NCBI GenBank assembly: GCA_037783545.1
Contig: JBBELK010001639.1
Coordinates: 62,001-126,000 of the forward strand
Reading direction: 5' to 3'
Length of the DNA: 64,000 bases
From: Henricia sp. BOLD:AAB3569
Taxonomy: Eukaryota > Echinodermata > Asteroidea > Spinulosida > Echinasteridae
Shown: positions 1 to 11,700 of the stretch, in pieces
Position numbering within the stretch: the first letter of the stretch is position 1
How the letters are laid out: every line of letters begins with the position of its first letter
Translations under genes and position numbers: made by a program
The notes under the pieces: generated by a model
What the model was told of the DNA's origin: nothing
Database searches by the model: none
Seen by the model: only the letters and a program-made list of their open reading frames with translations

Positions 1-1555
1 ACACCTGTGACGACATCATGACGTCACAATTTTTTGCACAAATTGTTGAACAATATGTTGAACATCAAGTTCTTAAATGTGGCGAAAGAAATCATACCAA
101 TATCTGTTGTAGTTTTCAAGATACAGCATTTTAAAACAATTCAGCTCCAAATTTGCGTAATTTGACACCACATTACGTAACCACCGTCCATGTAATGACG
201 TCACCAATGGTATAGTCAAAAGGTCCACATGTGTGGAAACATTTCGTTCCGTAGAAATATGGTCAAATTCACTACCACTTTGAATATATTTGCATTCAAA
301 ATGCTAAAAAATTGCACATTTTCATGACATCGTATGATTTGTTCGGTTCATTTAGACTTATCATGTTGTGAAAGAATAAGTATCTATTACGGTTCTTGAG
401 ATATGAATTTTGAAAATAATAACCTTTGAATTTTTGTAATTTGACACCTGATGACGTCATGATTACGTCACACTTGATGCCATCATGATACTATACATGC
501 TGGTGAAAGTCTGTCATAGGGCCTATGTCTGTATCTAATTTACTAACGATTCAGCTTGGTTTGATGGGCATTGTTACTGGTAAGTGTAAAAACTGAGATT
601 TCCGTTTTCGTTGAACTTTGACCTCCAATTGACCCCAGAAGGAAGGGTCAGATGACAATGTCCACACAAAGAAAGTTGTAGAACAGAATGTCATCTATAA
701 ACCTGCCAAATACGAAGATCCTGGGTCACGTGGTTTTCGAGACGGAAGCATTTTAAAATATGCATATTTTGGTTTTTTGGGAGGTGTAATTTGATACTTG
801 ATGACGTCACGATGACGTCACGCTTGATGCCATCATAATATTAAACACGCTGGTGAAAGTCTGCTATAGGACCTATGCCTGTACTTAGTTTCTTAAAGAT
901 TCAGCTTGGTTTGATGGGCATTGTTGCTCAATAAGTGCAAAAATTGAGATTTTCGTTTTCGTTGAACTTTGACCTCAGATTGACCCCAGAAGGAAGGGTC
1001 AGATGAAAATGCCTACACAAAGCAAATTGTAGTCCGTGATCTGCTCTATAATGTCTGCTAAATATGAAGACGCTGGGCCATGTGATTTTATAGAGGGAAA
1101 CATTTTACGAAATGCATATTTTGGTAATTTTCATGATAAAAATCCAATTTTGTGCCATTTTAAAATTATTATAATTACGTAATCATTGACGTCATGGTGA
1201 CGTTCTACATGGTGGTGGACGTTTGTGATGGGGCCCATGCCTGTACCTAGTTTTATGAAAATCAAGCATGGTTGAATAGCTAATATTGCTTCATAAGTAC
1301 AAACAAATACAAAAAATGTGATTTTTGAATTGGCTGAACTTTGACCTTCAATTGACCCAGGAAGGAAGGGTCAGATGAAAATGCCTACACTAAGAACATT
1401 GTAGGCTAGGATCTGATCTATATGTCTGTCAAATATGAAGACCCTGCGTCACGCGGTTTTGGCAAGGGAATCATTTTAAAATATGCATATTTTTGTCATT
1501 TTCGGCTTTTTAGGCATTTTTAAACTATTGTAATGACGTCACTGATGACGTCACA
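1..1555 (+). repeat. Family A composite satellite, outer part of left arm
   Basis: Related monomers of about 350-370 bp, judged from the spacing of TGAACTTTGACCT at 612, 963 and 1,335. Each monomer carries in order TGAACTTTGACCT, a GGAAGGAAGGGTCAGATGAAAATG-like segment, a GGTCACGTGG-like segment, ATGCATATTT and one or two TGACGTCA boxes. Bases 1-790 have inverted counterparts near 55,200-56,100 and again at 63,330-64,000. No coding sequence is visible; the short ORFs change between copies. Confidence 0.85.
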
Positions 1556-1760
1556 ATGAAGCCATTCTTGGGTGCGCACCTCCTTTACTATGTCTTTGAT
1601 GTGACCAAGTTTGGTTAAGATCAATGTTTGGGAACAACCTTAAAAAGCGCCGACAACGCCTATGCGCTTTGTCTATGGGAAAAAAATCAGAAGAAGAAGA
1701 AGAAGAAACTAGAGCTACGTCTGTTCTATGAACAGAGCGTAGGGCTTTTTCTAATTTTTT
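1556..1760 (+). repeat. Family A cassette ending in a hairpin
   Basis: A conserved segment (GTGACCAAGTTTGGTTAAGATC-like, then GCGCTTTGTCTATGGGA) is followed by an A-rich AGAAGAAGAA tract and a hairpin at 1,715-1,742, where CTACGTCTGTTC pairs with GAACAGAGCGTAG around a TAT loop with one bulge. The same cassette recurs at 4,690-4,870 on + and in reverse at 37,020-37,160, 40,808-41,010, 44,424-44,480, 45,480-45,610 and 52,075-52,260. Confidence 0.8.
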
Positions 1761-1859
1761 TAACTTCAAAAATGAGCATGCTTAGCTTGCAAAAAGTATA
1801 TAAAGTATTTAATTTAAATTTTTTTTACCTTTAATGTGTTACCTTTAAAGGATTGATGA

Positions 1860-2350
1860 CGTAATCAATGTTTTAACAATACAGACATGTTTGGTGGTCG
1901 ACGCACTCTATATTCGCCACTATTGGGCTAATTTGCGCAAACACTGCTATCAAAGGGTCATTTTAAGACTTTTTAATTTTGCCGCTAGAGGGCACCCTTT
2001 TATGGAATGACGTAGAAACTTACATTTTTGGAAACCCTATTTACCTTAGACACTAACACTACCAACCGCATCTCGGCAGCTTTCCCCACTTTTACAAAAT
2101 AGGTTCATTTAACTGCACTTCCGGTTTCTACCGGAAGTGAGCAAGGTCACAGCGATATGTTTTTGGATACCCCACCCTAGTCGAACTCAAACACCTTTGA
2201 CCCCATCCAAATACCTCTTACCAGTTTCAAATGGAAAGGCAAAGTCTGTTTGACCAATAGGGAATTAGGTCAAATGTGAAGGCATGGGGGCATCTGAAAG
2301 ACCTTTATTAATGATCGTATATGCCGAAAGATTCAAGATCGTAGGTCAAA
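1860..2350 (+). repeat. Family A long module with CTCF-like and paired ETS sites
   Basis: The module holds a CTCF-like CCGCTAGAGGGCAC at 1,982-1,995 and an inverted pair of ETS-type sites at 2,116-2,139 (CACTTCCGGT, 4 bp, ACCGGAAGTG). It is inverted-repeated at 51,480-51,970 and 54,470-54,960. Its order of blocks resembles the family B unit (CTCF-like site, 'gactaacac' block, 'gaccaatagg' block, 'gccgaaag' block), so A and B probably share an ancestor. Confidence 0.75.
2116..2139. promoter_or_regulatory. Inverted pair of ETS-type motifs
   Basis: CACTTCCGGT and ACCGGAAGTG face each other across 4 bp in a perfect 10-bp inverted repeat. ACCGGAAGT is the known high-affinity ETS-family motif; binding here is inference. 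Copies lie at 44,048-44,071, 51,678-51,701, 54,660-54,683 (one arm mutated), 55,749-55,770 and 63,865-63,886. Confidence 0.5.
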
Positions 2351-2394
2351 CGGTAGATTTTTTTATGAATTTTTGCATATGGAAACATTAAATT

Positions 2395-2620
2395 TCATGC
2401 CCCTTTAAACTTACACCTGATGACGTCATGATGACGCCATTGTTGGGTGCACACCTCTTCTACTGTGTCTTTGATGTTACCAAGTTTGTTTAAGAACAAC
2501 CTCAAGTTTGGGAACAACCTCAAAAAGTGCCGACAACGCCCATGCGTTATGTCAATGGGGAAAACATCAGAAGAAGAAGAAATAAACGGAAAAACCAAAA
2601 GTTAACGACCTTTGCTTTGC
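2395..2620 (+). repeat. Family A cassette, second version
   Basis: It starts with a TGACGTCATGATGACG box, then 'gggtgcacacctc', 'ttgggaacaacctcaaaaag' and a 'catcagaagaagaagaaat' tract. It lacks the CTACGTCTGTTC hairpin of the first cassette. Inverted copies are at 51,200-51,420 and 54,160-54,380. Confidence 0.7.
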
Positions 2621-2869
2621 TAGTGATCGTATATGGGAAGGAATCAAGGTTGTAGCTCGCATTTGTTAATATTTCATATTTATAATATTTGTATCACCTT
2701 TAATCTGACACGTGATTACGTCATTATGGGATCATCAGTTAAATACCTTTGTTAATTACCGTATATGGCGCAGGAATCACGATCATAGGTGAATCGGCTG
2801 ATTTGTTACGAATGATTGAATATGGAAAACATTAAATTGTATGCTCATTTAATCTTATACCTGATAATG

Positions 2870-3490
2870 AACAGTTTTTGAGTTGTGTCAGTTTGCCTGA
2901 GTGTACTGCTATACAGATCTGCCACTTCCAAGTGTTTGATGAACTGTGAGATACCAAGTCATGGCGCAGGTAAAAACTTTTGATTACTTAATTAGCTCCT
3001 TGAGGAGTATCATAACATGTATGTTCAGGATTCATACTAAGAGAGTATTGGGCCAAATTTCATATAAAACAAAATAACATGTACATTATGTAAACAGTAC
3101 AGTTACCTTCATCGATTGAGAAAAGATTTATTTAGATTTGAAAATATGGCAATTTTCAGTTTTTGCACTTTTAAAAACATCAATTAATTAAGTTACTGTA
3201 AAATTAGTACTATTTGTAATAATGTCACATGGCGTTATAAATTAAATATTTAAAAAGATTATCCTGAAAACTCAGTTTAGAGGCAAGTTTGTTCACATTT
3301 GGGATGGAAACGCGATGTTTACTCGAAATACTGATACACATATATTAGTCATCAAAGGCAGAAATCAGAGCACATAATTAGTTAAGATTGAATAAGAGTT
3401 TGGCCAAGGAGGACAATTTCGTAATTAGATTTTTAAAAGATGGTTCAATAAAATCCAGACAATGACTTAATTATTTCAGGCCTATATTAA
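2870..3490 (+). repeat. Non-coding block shared by both arms
   Basis: AT-rich sequence with no ORF of note. It is inverted-repeated at about 50,290-50,960, and its end (3,330-3,490, 'catcaaaggcagaaatcaga' to 'aggcctatattaagc') is also found at 6,740-6,900, 40,255-40,450, 42,165-42,370 and 53,720-53,930. Confidence 0.7.
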
Positions 3491-3494
3491 GCTT

Positions 3495-3720
3495 TTGTTT
3501 TTAAATGGGACGTGCACTGCATGTTCGCGCAACTTACAACAAGTACATGTACTATACATGTTTACACGTACTGCGCATTCTCTCTTTAGCTATACATGTA
3601 TAACTATGAGGGCGCTATATCACTTTCACGGTAGCAAAACGCGAGTGCATGGCCTGGGGCGCGGCGGGGTGGCTTATGCATGGTTTTACGCAAATTACGA
3701 CTTGGCTGAACTTTGGCCTT
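3495..3720 (+). repeat. Block shared by both arms
   Basis: This segment, with several ACATGTA words and 'gagggcgctatatcac', is inverted-repeated at 50,085-50,290. The 93-codon ORF covering it has no recognisable domain and reads into the neighbouring satellite, so it is not called as a gene. Confidence 0.65.
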
Positions 3721-4730
3721 CAATTGACCCAGGACGGAAGGGTCAGATGAAAATGCCTACACAAAGAACATTGTAGTCCATGATCTGATATATAATGTCT
3801 GCTAAATATGAAAACCCTGGGCCATGTGGTTTTATAGAGGGAAACATTTTACGAAATGCATTTGGGGTCATTTTCATGACGAAAATCCACCTTTTTGCCA
3901 TTTTTAAATTATCATCATTACGTAATCATTGACGTCATGGTGATGTTCTACATGGTGGTGGAAGTTTGTGATGGGGCCCATGCCTGTACCTAGTTTTATA
4001 AAGATCAAGCGTTGTTTAATAGCTAATATTGCTTCATAAGTACAAAAACATACAAACAATGTGATTTTTGAATTGGCTGAACTTTGACCTTCGATTGACC
4101 CAGGAAAGAAAAGTCAGATGAAAATGCCTACACAAAGCAAATTGTAGTCCGTGATCTGATCTATAATGTCTGCTAAATATAAAGACGCTGGGCCATGTGG
4201 TTTTATAGAGGGAAACATTTTACCAAATGCATTTTTAGGTCATTTTCATGACGAAAATCCATTTTTTTGCCATTTTTAAATTATTATAATTACGTAATCA
4301 TTGACGTCATGGTGATGTTCTACATGGTGGTGGAAGTTTGTGATGGGGCCCATGCCTGTACCTAGTTTTATAAAGATCAAGCGTAGCTTAATGGGAAATA
4401 TTGCTTCATAAGTACAAACAAATACAAAAAATTAGATTTTTGAATTGGCTGAACTTTGACCTTCGATTGACCCAGGAAGGAAGGGTCAGATGAAAATGCC
4501 TACACTAAGAACATTGAAGCTCATGATCTGATCTAAATGTTTGCCAAATATGAAAACCCTGGGTCATGTGGTTTGGGCAAGGGAACCATTTAAAAAAGTG
4601 CATATTTCGGCAATTTTCCGCTTTTTAGGCATTTTTAAAGTGTTATAATGACGTAACTGATGACGTCACAATGAAGCCATTCTTGGGTGCACACCTCTTA
4701 TACTATGTCTTTGATGTGACCAAGTTTGGT
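3720..4730 (+). repeat. Family A monomers, tandem
   Basis: Three monomers of about 370 bp with the usual block order. TGAACTTTGACCT boxes lie near 4,078 and 4,450, and there is a diverged TGAACTTTGGCCT near 3,708. TTACGTAATCATTGACGTCA occurs twice, and TGATGACGTCACAATGAAG closes the array before the next cassette. Confidence 0.85.
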
Positions 4731-5385
4731 TAAGATCAATGTTTGGGAACAACCTGAAAAAGCGCCGACAACGCCTATGCGCTTTGTCTATGGGAAAAAA
4801 ATCAGAAGAAATAAACGGAAACAAAAAAAACTAGAGCTACGTCTGTTCTATGAACAGGGCGTAGGGCTTTTTCACATTTTTTTACTTGAAAAATTAGCAT
4901 GCTTACCTTGTAAAATTAGATGTTGTTAACATATCAACTATTTAACCTAAAATATTAACCTTTAATGCGTTACCTTTAAAGGACTGATGACGTAATCAAT
5001 GTTTTAACTACAGACATGTTTGGTGGTCGACGTACTCTATAAGCACCACTATGGGCTAATTTGCGCAAACATTGCTATGAAAGGGTAATTTTAAGATTTG
5101 TTAATTTCGCCGCTAGAGGGCGCATTTTTTGGAAAGCATTTACCTTAAACACTAACACTGCCAACCCGATCTCGGCATCGTTGACCACTTTTACAAAATA
5201 GGTTTATTTAAATGCACTTCCGGTAGAGCAAGGTCAAAGGTCAACACCATAGTTTTGAATACCCTACCCTAGTTGAACCATAACACAGTAGACTAGCTCT
5301 GAACACGTTCAAACTACAAGCAGAGTCTATTTGACCAATAGGTCAAACAGTCAAAGGTCAAAGCATGTGGGCATCTGAATAATAG
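4730..5385 (+). repeat. Family A cassette with hairpin, then CTCF-like module
   Basis: A hairpin at 4,837-4,864 (CTACGTCTGTTC / GAACAGGGCGTAG) is followed by 'ggactgatgacgtaatcaat' and a CTCF-like CCGCTAGAGGGCGC at 5,110-5,123. The ETS site is only half preserved (CACTTCCGGTAG near 5,215). The right-arm counterpart is 43,900-44,470. Confidence 0.75.
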
Positions 5386-5695
5386 TGATGAGATTTATAT
5401 AGCGCACATATCCACCCAGCAGGGTGCTCAAGGCGCTGTTACCATTATTACCGCTGCCATCAGGGAATCACCAGAACCATTTCGCTTCAACTAGGTGGCT
5501 GCTGGTCAGGCGCACAACACTATCAGCAGTTATATTGTGGCATTCCCCTTAACAGCTTCCCATATATCGCTTGGGTTTACGAGGCAACTGGGATTAAGTG
5601 CCTTGCCCAGGGACACAGACACGTTGGTCGAAGTGGGGTTCGAACCTCCAACCTCTGATTGGGAGTCCCGCCTCATATCCACTAGACCACACGCG
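5385..5695 (-). mobile_element. tRNA-derived SINE with L2-type tail (left-arm copy)
   Basis: Reading the minus strand: a tRNA-like head with a B box (GGTTCGAAC-type, near 5,636), a body with 'gtgtccctgggcaaggcact', and a 3' end with 'gagcaccctgctgggtgg' and 'gcgctatataaatctcatc', which resembles L2-clade LINE tails. The same SINE at the matching inverted position lies at 43,595-43,896, so it was present before the arms were duplicated. The tRNA part is diverged and is not a working tRNA gene. Confidence 0.75.
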
Positions 5696-5699
5696 TAAG

Positions 5700-7440
5700 A
5701 TGTAGACGTTTGCCCGCCACATTGAAACAGGAGGAATTGCTCCTTTTTGCAAAGGTTCCCGAAGTTACCCGAATGCACGTCCGGACGTTATCGTTAATCG
5801 TCGGGTATGATTCGTCATTGTTTCGAGAATTTGAGTTGACGTCGCGTGCACTATGCGTGCCGCTGCGTGTGTATTTGGTGATGCAACGGATTCAGAACTA
5901 CTACGCAGTGGCTATAGTTACGGTAACCGTAAAGCGATAATGAATGGCTATATAGTTACGGGATTACAACAGCAGATTAAAAGTACAATATGGAGCTCAG
6001 CTGGGTGATGCAGACAAGGTTTGAATTTGCTTTTAGATGCTAGGCCTACATGTATATTAAAATGGCATGTGTAATATATTAATTGTTTATGAATTTTTAT
6101 TATTATTTTTAGAAGTAGTTTGGAAGCATGACAATTAATCCTCGTGCGCGCTGTCAGTCCGCTTTGCGAGCGTCGTGCGTCCATCGCCCATACTTCATAG
6201 GAACGCGTACAATACACACGGCGTACGCGCGTTTTGGAATAGCCGTAAGCGCTTTAAACCCGCGCTGTTAGCTCATGCAGCCCATTGTGTCGTCATTTGC
6301 CCATACTTTTCCAAGTCACGATTTTCAATGCACGATCGTTGGTCTATAGGTTTATAGGTCTGTGCATCACCGTAATTTATGAATGACGCCCTCTGCCGGT
6401 CACGTACAGAAGTCGACATTTGGTGGCTTATGCATTGTTTTACTCAAATTTTGACTTGGCTGAACTTTGGCCTTTAATTGACCCAGGACGGAGGAATCAT
6501 ATGAAAATGACTCCACCAAGCAAATTGTAGCCCATGATCTGATATATAATGTCTGCTAAATATGAAGACCTTGGATTATGTGGTTTTATAGAGGGAAACA
6601 TTTTAAAAGTGCATATTTTGGTAATTTTCATCTGCTGTCTCACGATGTAGTCAGCGAAAAAATATTGTTAAATTTTAGTTTGTTTTGTTCACATTTGGGA
6701 TGGAAATCCGATGTTTACTCGAAAAACTGATATAGGCCTACATATATTAGTCATCAAAGGCAGAAATCAGAGCACATAATTTGTTAAGATTGAAAAGAAT
6801 TTGGCCAAGAAGGAACATTTTCTTAATTATATTTGTTGAAGATGGTTCAATAAAATCCAGACAATGACTTAATGATATCAGGCCTTTATTAAGCTTTGCA
6901 CCTTACTAAACCTAAAAGGAAGAAAACAAACATTGGAATGAATGCTTCACGGCAAAACTACGACATTCCCTCAATAACATACAATTACTTTCTTGTAGAG
7001 AGTGGACTCTCTTAAATAAGACTGAAATAACATAAAAGATTGTATCCTACTCACATGTCCTTTTGTTAAACCATCTTCTGTAGAATTACACGTCCGTGGT
7101 AGATACAGTTAAAAGTTACCGTGTCACCGTCTCGGTCGACGCCGTGTCACACAGGGCACACGGAATTGACAGCTACGGTAAAGATTTATTTGTACGACGT
7201 TTGCTCGCATTGAGAACGGTCAAATCTAAAACTAGGCCCCTTGCATAACACTGGTCACTGCTCAGTCAACCAAAAACATAATGACATGATCATGGTGTCA
7301 TTTTGAAGAGGAGATTCGACCCTAACAGATGATAACTCCCGTTCATTCATACGCGCCCTACTTTAGTTACAATTAGCAATAATATCTCGGTTTCGTTTTT
7401 TTCAATCCACCCTGTAAATACGGAAATGTTGACTTGGCTA
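5700..7440 (+). repeat. Long module shared by both arms, no gene
   Basis: Mostly non-satellite sequence with inverted counterparts at 42,560-43,575 (for 5,700-6,480) and 41,600-42,560 (for 6,480-7,440). It contains 'gacgccctctgccggtcacg' near 6,386, a CTCF-like motif on the minus strand. The ORFs do not match a known family and differ between the two arms. Confidence 0.7.
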
Positions 7441-8490
7441 AACTTTGGCCTTCAATTGACCCAGGAAGGAAGGGTCAGATGAAAATGAGTACACAAAGCA
7501 AATTGTAGCGCAGGATCTGATATATAATGTCTGCTATTTATGAAGACCCTGGGTCATGTGGTTTCATAGAGGGAAACATTTTACGAAATGCATTTTTGGC
7601 TAATTTTTATGACGAAAATCCACTTTTTGGCCAATTTTAAATAATTATAATTACGTAATCATTGACGTCATGGTGATGTTCAACATGTTGGTGGAAGTTT
7701 GTGATGGGGCCCATGCCTGTACCTAGTTTTATGAAAATCAAGCGTACTTTAATAGCTAAAATTGCTTCATAAGTACACAAAAACACAACAAATGTGAATT
7801 TTGAAATGGCTGAACTTTGACCTTCGATTGACCCAGGAAGGAAGGGTCAGATGAAAATGCCTACACAAAGAACATTGTAGCCCATGATCTGATCTATAAT
7901 GTCTGCTAAATATTAAGACCCTGGGTCATGTGGTTTTATAGAGGGAAACATTTTACGAAATGCATTTTTGGCTATTTTTTATGACGAAAATCCACTTTTT
8001 GGCCAATTTTAAATAATTATAATTACGTAATCATTGACGTCATGGTGATGTTCTACATGGTGGTGGAAGTTTGTGATGGGGCCCATGCCTGTACCTAGTT
8101 TTATAAAGATCAAGCGTAGTTTAATAGGTAATATTGCTTCATAAGTACAAAAAATACAAACAATGTGATTTTTGAATTGGCTGAACTTTGACCCTTTCAT
8201 TCGGAAGGGTCAGATGAAAATGCCTACACTAAGAACATTGTAGGCTAGGATCTGATCTATATGTCTGCTAAATATGAAGACCCTGCGTCACGCGGTTTTG
8301 GCAAGGGAATCATTTTAAAATGTGCATATTTTGGTAATTTTCGGCTTTTTAGGCATTTTTTAACTATTGTAATGACGTCACTGATGACGTCACAATGAAG
8401 CCATTCTTGGGTGCACACCTCCTATACTATGTCTTTGATGTGACCAAGTTTGGTTAAGATCAATGTTTGGGAACAACCTTAAAAAGCGCT
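7440..8490 (+). repeat. Family A monomers and cassette, inner copy
   Basis: Three monomers, one with the DR1-like box truncated at 8,186, then the 'gtgaccaagtttggttaaga' cassette shortened to 'aaaaagcgctttgtctatggg'. It matches inverted sequence at 40,880-41,600. Confidence 0.8.
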
Positions 8491-8529
8491 TTGTCTATGG
8501 GAAAAAAATCAGAAGAAGAAATAAACGGA

Positions 8530-8740
8530 AAACTAGAAGTATATGTCTGTTGATAACAGAGCATATGGCTTTCCGCTTTTCTTTTTTTGTATGTTTGTAT
8601 GCATGTAAAACTGCATGCTGTATAATACTACATGTACACTTTGTACAATGTAAATACATACGTACATGTACACTTTGTACAATGTAAATACATACGTACA
8701 TGTACATGTACATGCACAGTGACAACATTCCAAAATTCAT
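8530..8740 (+). repeat. Hairpin and ACATGTAC-rich tandem duplication
   Basis: The hairpin at 8,541-8,566 pairs ATATGTCTGTT with AACAGAGCATAT around GAT. A unit of about 36 bp ('acatgtacactttgtacaat' onward) then repeats twice at 8,631-8,705 and ends in a short ACATGT run. A nearly identical hairpin and flank occur at 10,736-10,870. Confidence 0.75.
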
Positions 8741-11700
8741 AATAAATCAACAAATCACGCATGTCATATGCCTGTTAATGACCAGGTCCAGTCACCTGCT
8801 AGGTTTCAAGGTCATACGACCAATGGAAGAAGTAAACAACCTAGGTTAATGTATACTTGAGGAACTTTTATTTAATTACGTCATCGTGACATCACAATAT
8901 TTAGCTGATAATACACATTGCACCAAGTCAAACAACCTTGGCTAATGTATGCTGCACAAGCGCGCTTTTTTGATGACGTCATCGTAACGCCACCAAATGT
9001 TGCTGACAATAAGCATTAGAGCAAGTCACAACAAGCCTAAAACACAAAATTTTACCCCCATCGGTCTTTTCGTTCTCTAGATATAGCCGTTAGAAGAACG
9101 CATGTTCAACCGAGTGTAATTTGACACCTGGTGACGTCATCAAACTTTTGAAGGTATGGGCATGTTTACTGACCCTCAGTGAACATATGCACCAATTTTG
9201 GGCCAATTTGCAAAAACTTCGCCACAGACATCTCTTAAAAACGCGTTTTGACAATTTTTCAACTTGCCGCTAGAGGGCGCTCTTTTGTGTGACGACCTAA
9301 CTTTTGGTATTTTTTTGATGCCCAAGGGGTCCTGAGACTAACACTTTTGACCCGATCTCGGTATCTGCTACCAGTTTTAAATGACAGGGCAGCCTCGATT
9401 TCGACCAATAGGAAGCAAGATTCAAGGTCAATGTCTCTGTATGAAATTTAGACCTTCGATAGTCATGACCATTGCCGAAAGAATAAAGTTTGTATCTCAA
9501 ACGGTTGAATTTTTACAAATTGTTGAATGTTTAAGTCATTAAATTTCAGACACATGTAATCTGACACCTGGTGACGTCATCAAGATGTAACCTCTTTGGT
9601 ATAGTACTTTACTATGGGTTCCTTATTGTGACCAAGTTTGATGATGATCCAAGCTTTGCAAGCGACCCTTCTAGCAGCGAGACAGACTGTGTGCTTTGTC
9701 TATGGGATATGGGGGAAGTGCAGAGATGTATGCATATTGTACATGCTTATGTACACTCGTATATACTGCACTGTGTGTATGCTGTGGTATAAGTTGCCAG
9801 ATTCAAAAATTCATAACAAATCAACAAATGACGTCACACTAATGTAACTTGGTATGTTATATGTTAATGACCAAGTCTACGTCCCTGCTAGGTTTCAAGG
9901 TCATACGCCCAATAGAGGAAGTGAACGACCTTGGCTAATGTATGCTGCACAAACGGGCTTATTTGATGACGTCATCGTTACGCCACCAAATTTTGCTGCT
10001 AATATGCATTAGACCAAGTCACAACAAACCTAAAACACACAAGTTGACCTCCATCGGCCTTTTCGTTCTCTAGATATAACCGTTATAAGAACGCATGTTC
10101 AACTGAGTGTAATTTGACACCTGGTGACGTCATCAAACCTTTGAAGGTATGGGCGTGTTCACTGACCCTCAGTCAACATATGCACCAATTTTGGGCCAAT
10201 TTGCAAAAACTTCGCCACAGACATCTGTTCAAAACGCGTTTTGGCCATTTTTCAACTTGCCGCTAGAGGGCGCTCTTTCGTGTCACGACTTAACTTTTGG
10301 TAATGTTTGAATGCCCAAGGGGTCTTGAGACTAACACCGTTGATTCCATCTTGGTATCTGCTACCAGTTTTAAATGACAAGCCAGCCTCGTTTTCGACCA
10401 ATAGGAAGCAAGATTCAAGGTCAATGTCTGTGTACGAAAGTTAGACCTTGGATAGTCATGAACATTGCCGAAGGAATAAAGTTTGTATCTCAAACGGTTG
10501 AATTTTTACAGATGTTTCAATATTGAAGGCCATATATTTCAAACGCTTGTAATCTGACACCTGGTGACGTCATCAAGATGTAAACACATTTCTGCAGTAC
10601 TTCACTATGAGGTGATTGTTGTGACCAAGTTTGATGATGATCCGAGCTTTGCAAGTGACCATTTTGCCAGGCCGAAAGACCATGCGCTTTGTCTATGGGG
10701 TTTTGACGGAAGAATAAAAAAAGCTAAACTAGAGGTATGTCTGTTGATAACAGAGCATATGGCTTTCCGCTTTTCTTTTTTTGTATGTTTGTATGCATGT
10801 AAAACTGCATGCTGTATAATACTACATGTACACTTTGTACAATATAAATACATACTGTACATATACATGTACAATATGCACAGTGACAAGATTCAAAAAT
10901 TCATAATAAATCAACAAATCATGCATGTCATACTAATGTAACTTGGTATGTTACATGTTAATGACCAGGTCCAGGCACCTGATAGTTTTCAAGGTCATAC
11001 GACCAATGGAGAAAGTAAACGACCTTGGTTAATGTATACTTGAGGAACTCTTATTTGATTACGTCATCGTGACGTCACAATATTTAGCTGATAATATACA
11101 TTTGACCAATTCAAAATACGTTTTGGTTTTTTTCAACTCGTCACTAGAGGGGGCTGTTTCGTGTGACGACTTAACTTTTTGTATTTTTTGAATGCCCAAG
11201 GGGTCCTGAGACTAACACCGTTGACACGATCTCGGCATCGCTTACCAGTTTTAAATGACAAGGCAGCTTCGTTTTCGACCAATAGGAAACAAGATTCAAG
11301 GTCAATGTCTCTGCATGAAATTTAGACCTTGGATAGTCATGACCAGTGCCGAAAGAATAAAGATTGTATCTCAAACGGTTCAATTTTTACAGATTTTTCA
11401 ATTTGCAAGGCATTAAATTTCAGACACATGTAATCTGACACCTGGTGACGTCATCAAGATCTAACCTCTTTGGTATAGTACTTTACTATGGGTTCCTTAT
11501 TGTGACTAAGTTTGATGATGATCCAAGCTTTGCAAGCGACTCTTCTAGCACCGAGACAGACTGTGTGCTTTGTCTATGGGATAGTGCAGATGTATGCATA
11601 TTGTACATGCTTATGTACACTCGTATACATGTATATACTGCACTGTGTGTATGCTGTAGTATAGGTTGCCAGATTCAAAAATTCATAACAAATCAACAAA

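Noticed and set aside
5495-5778. ORFs over the SINE body
   Set aside because: They are translations of SINE sequence on both strands, also seen at 43,419-43,761.
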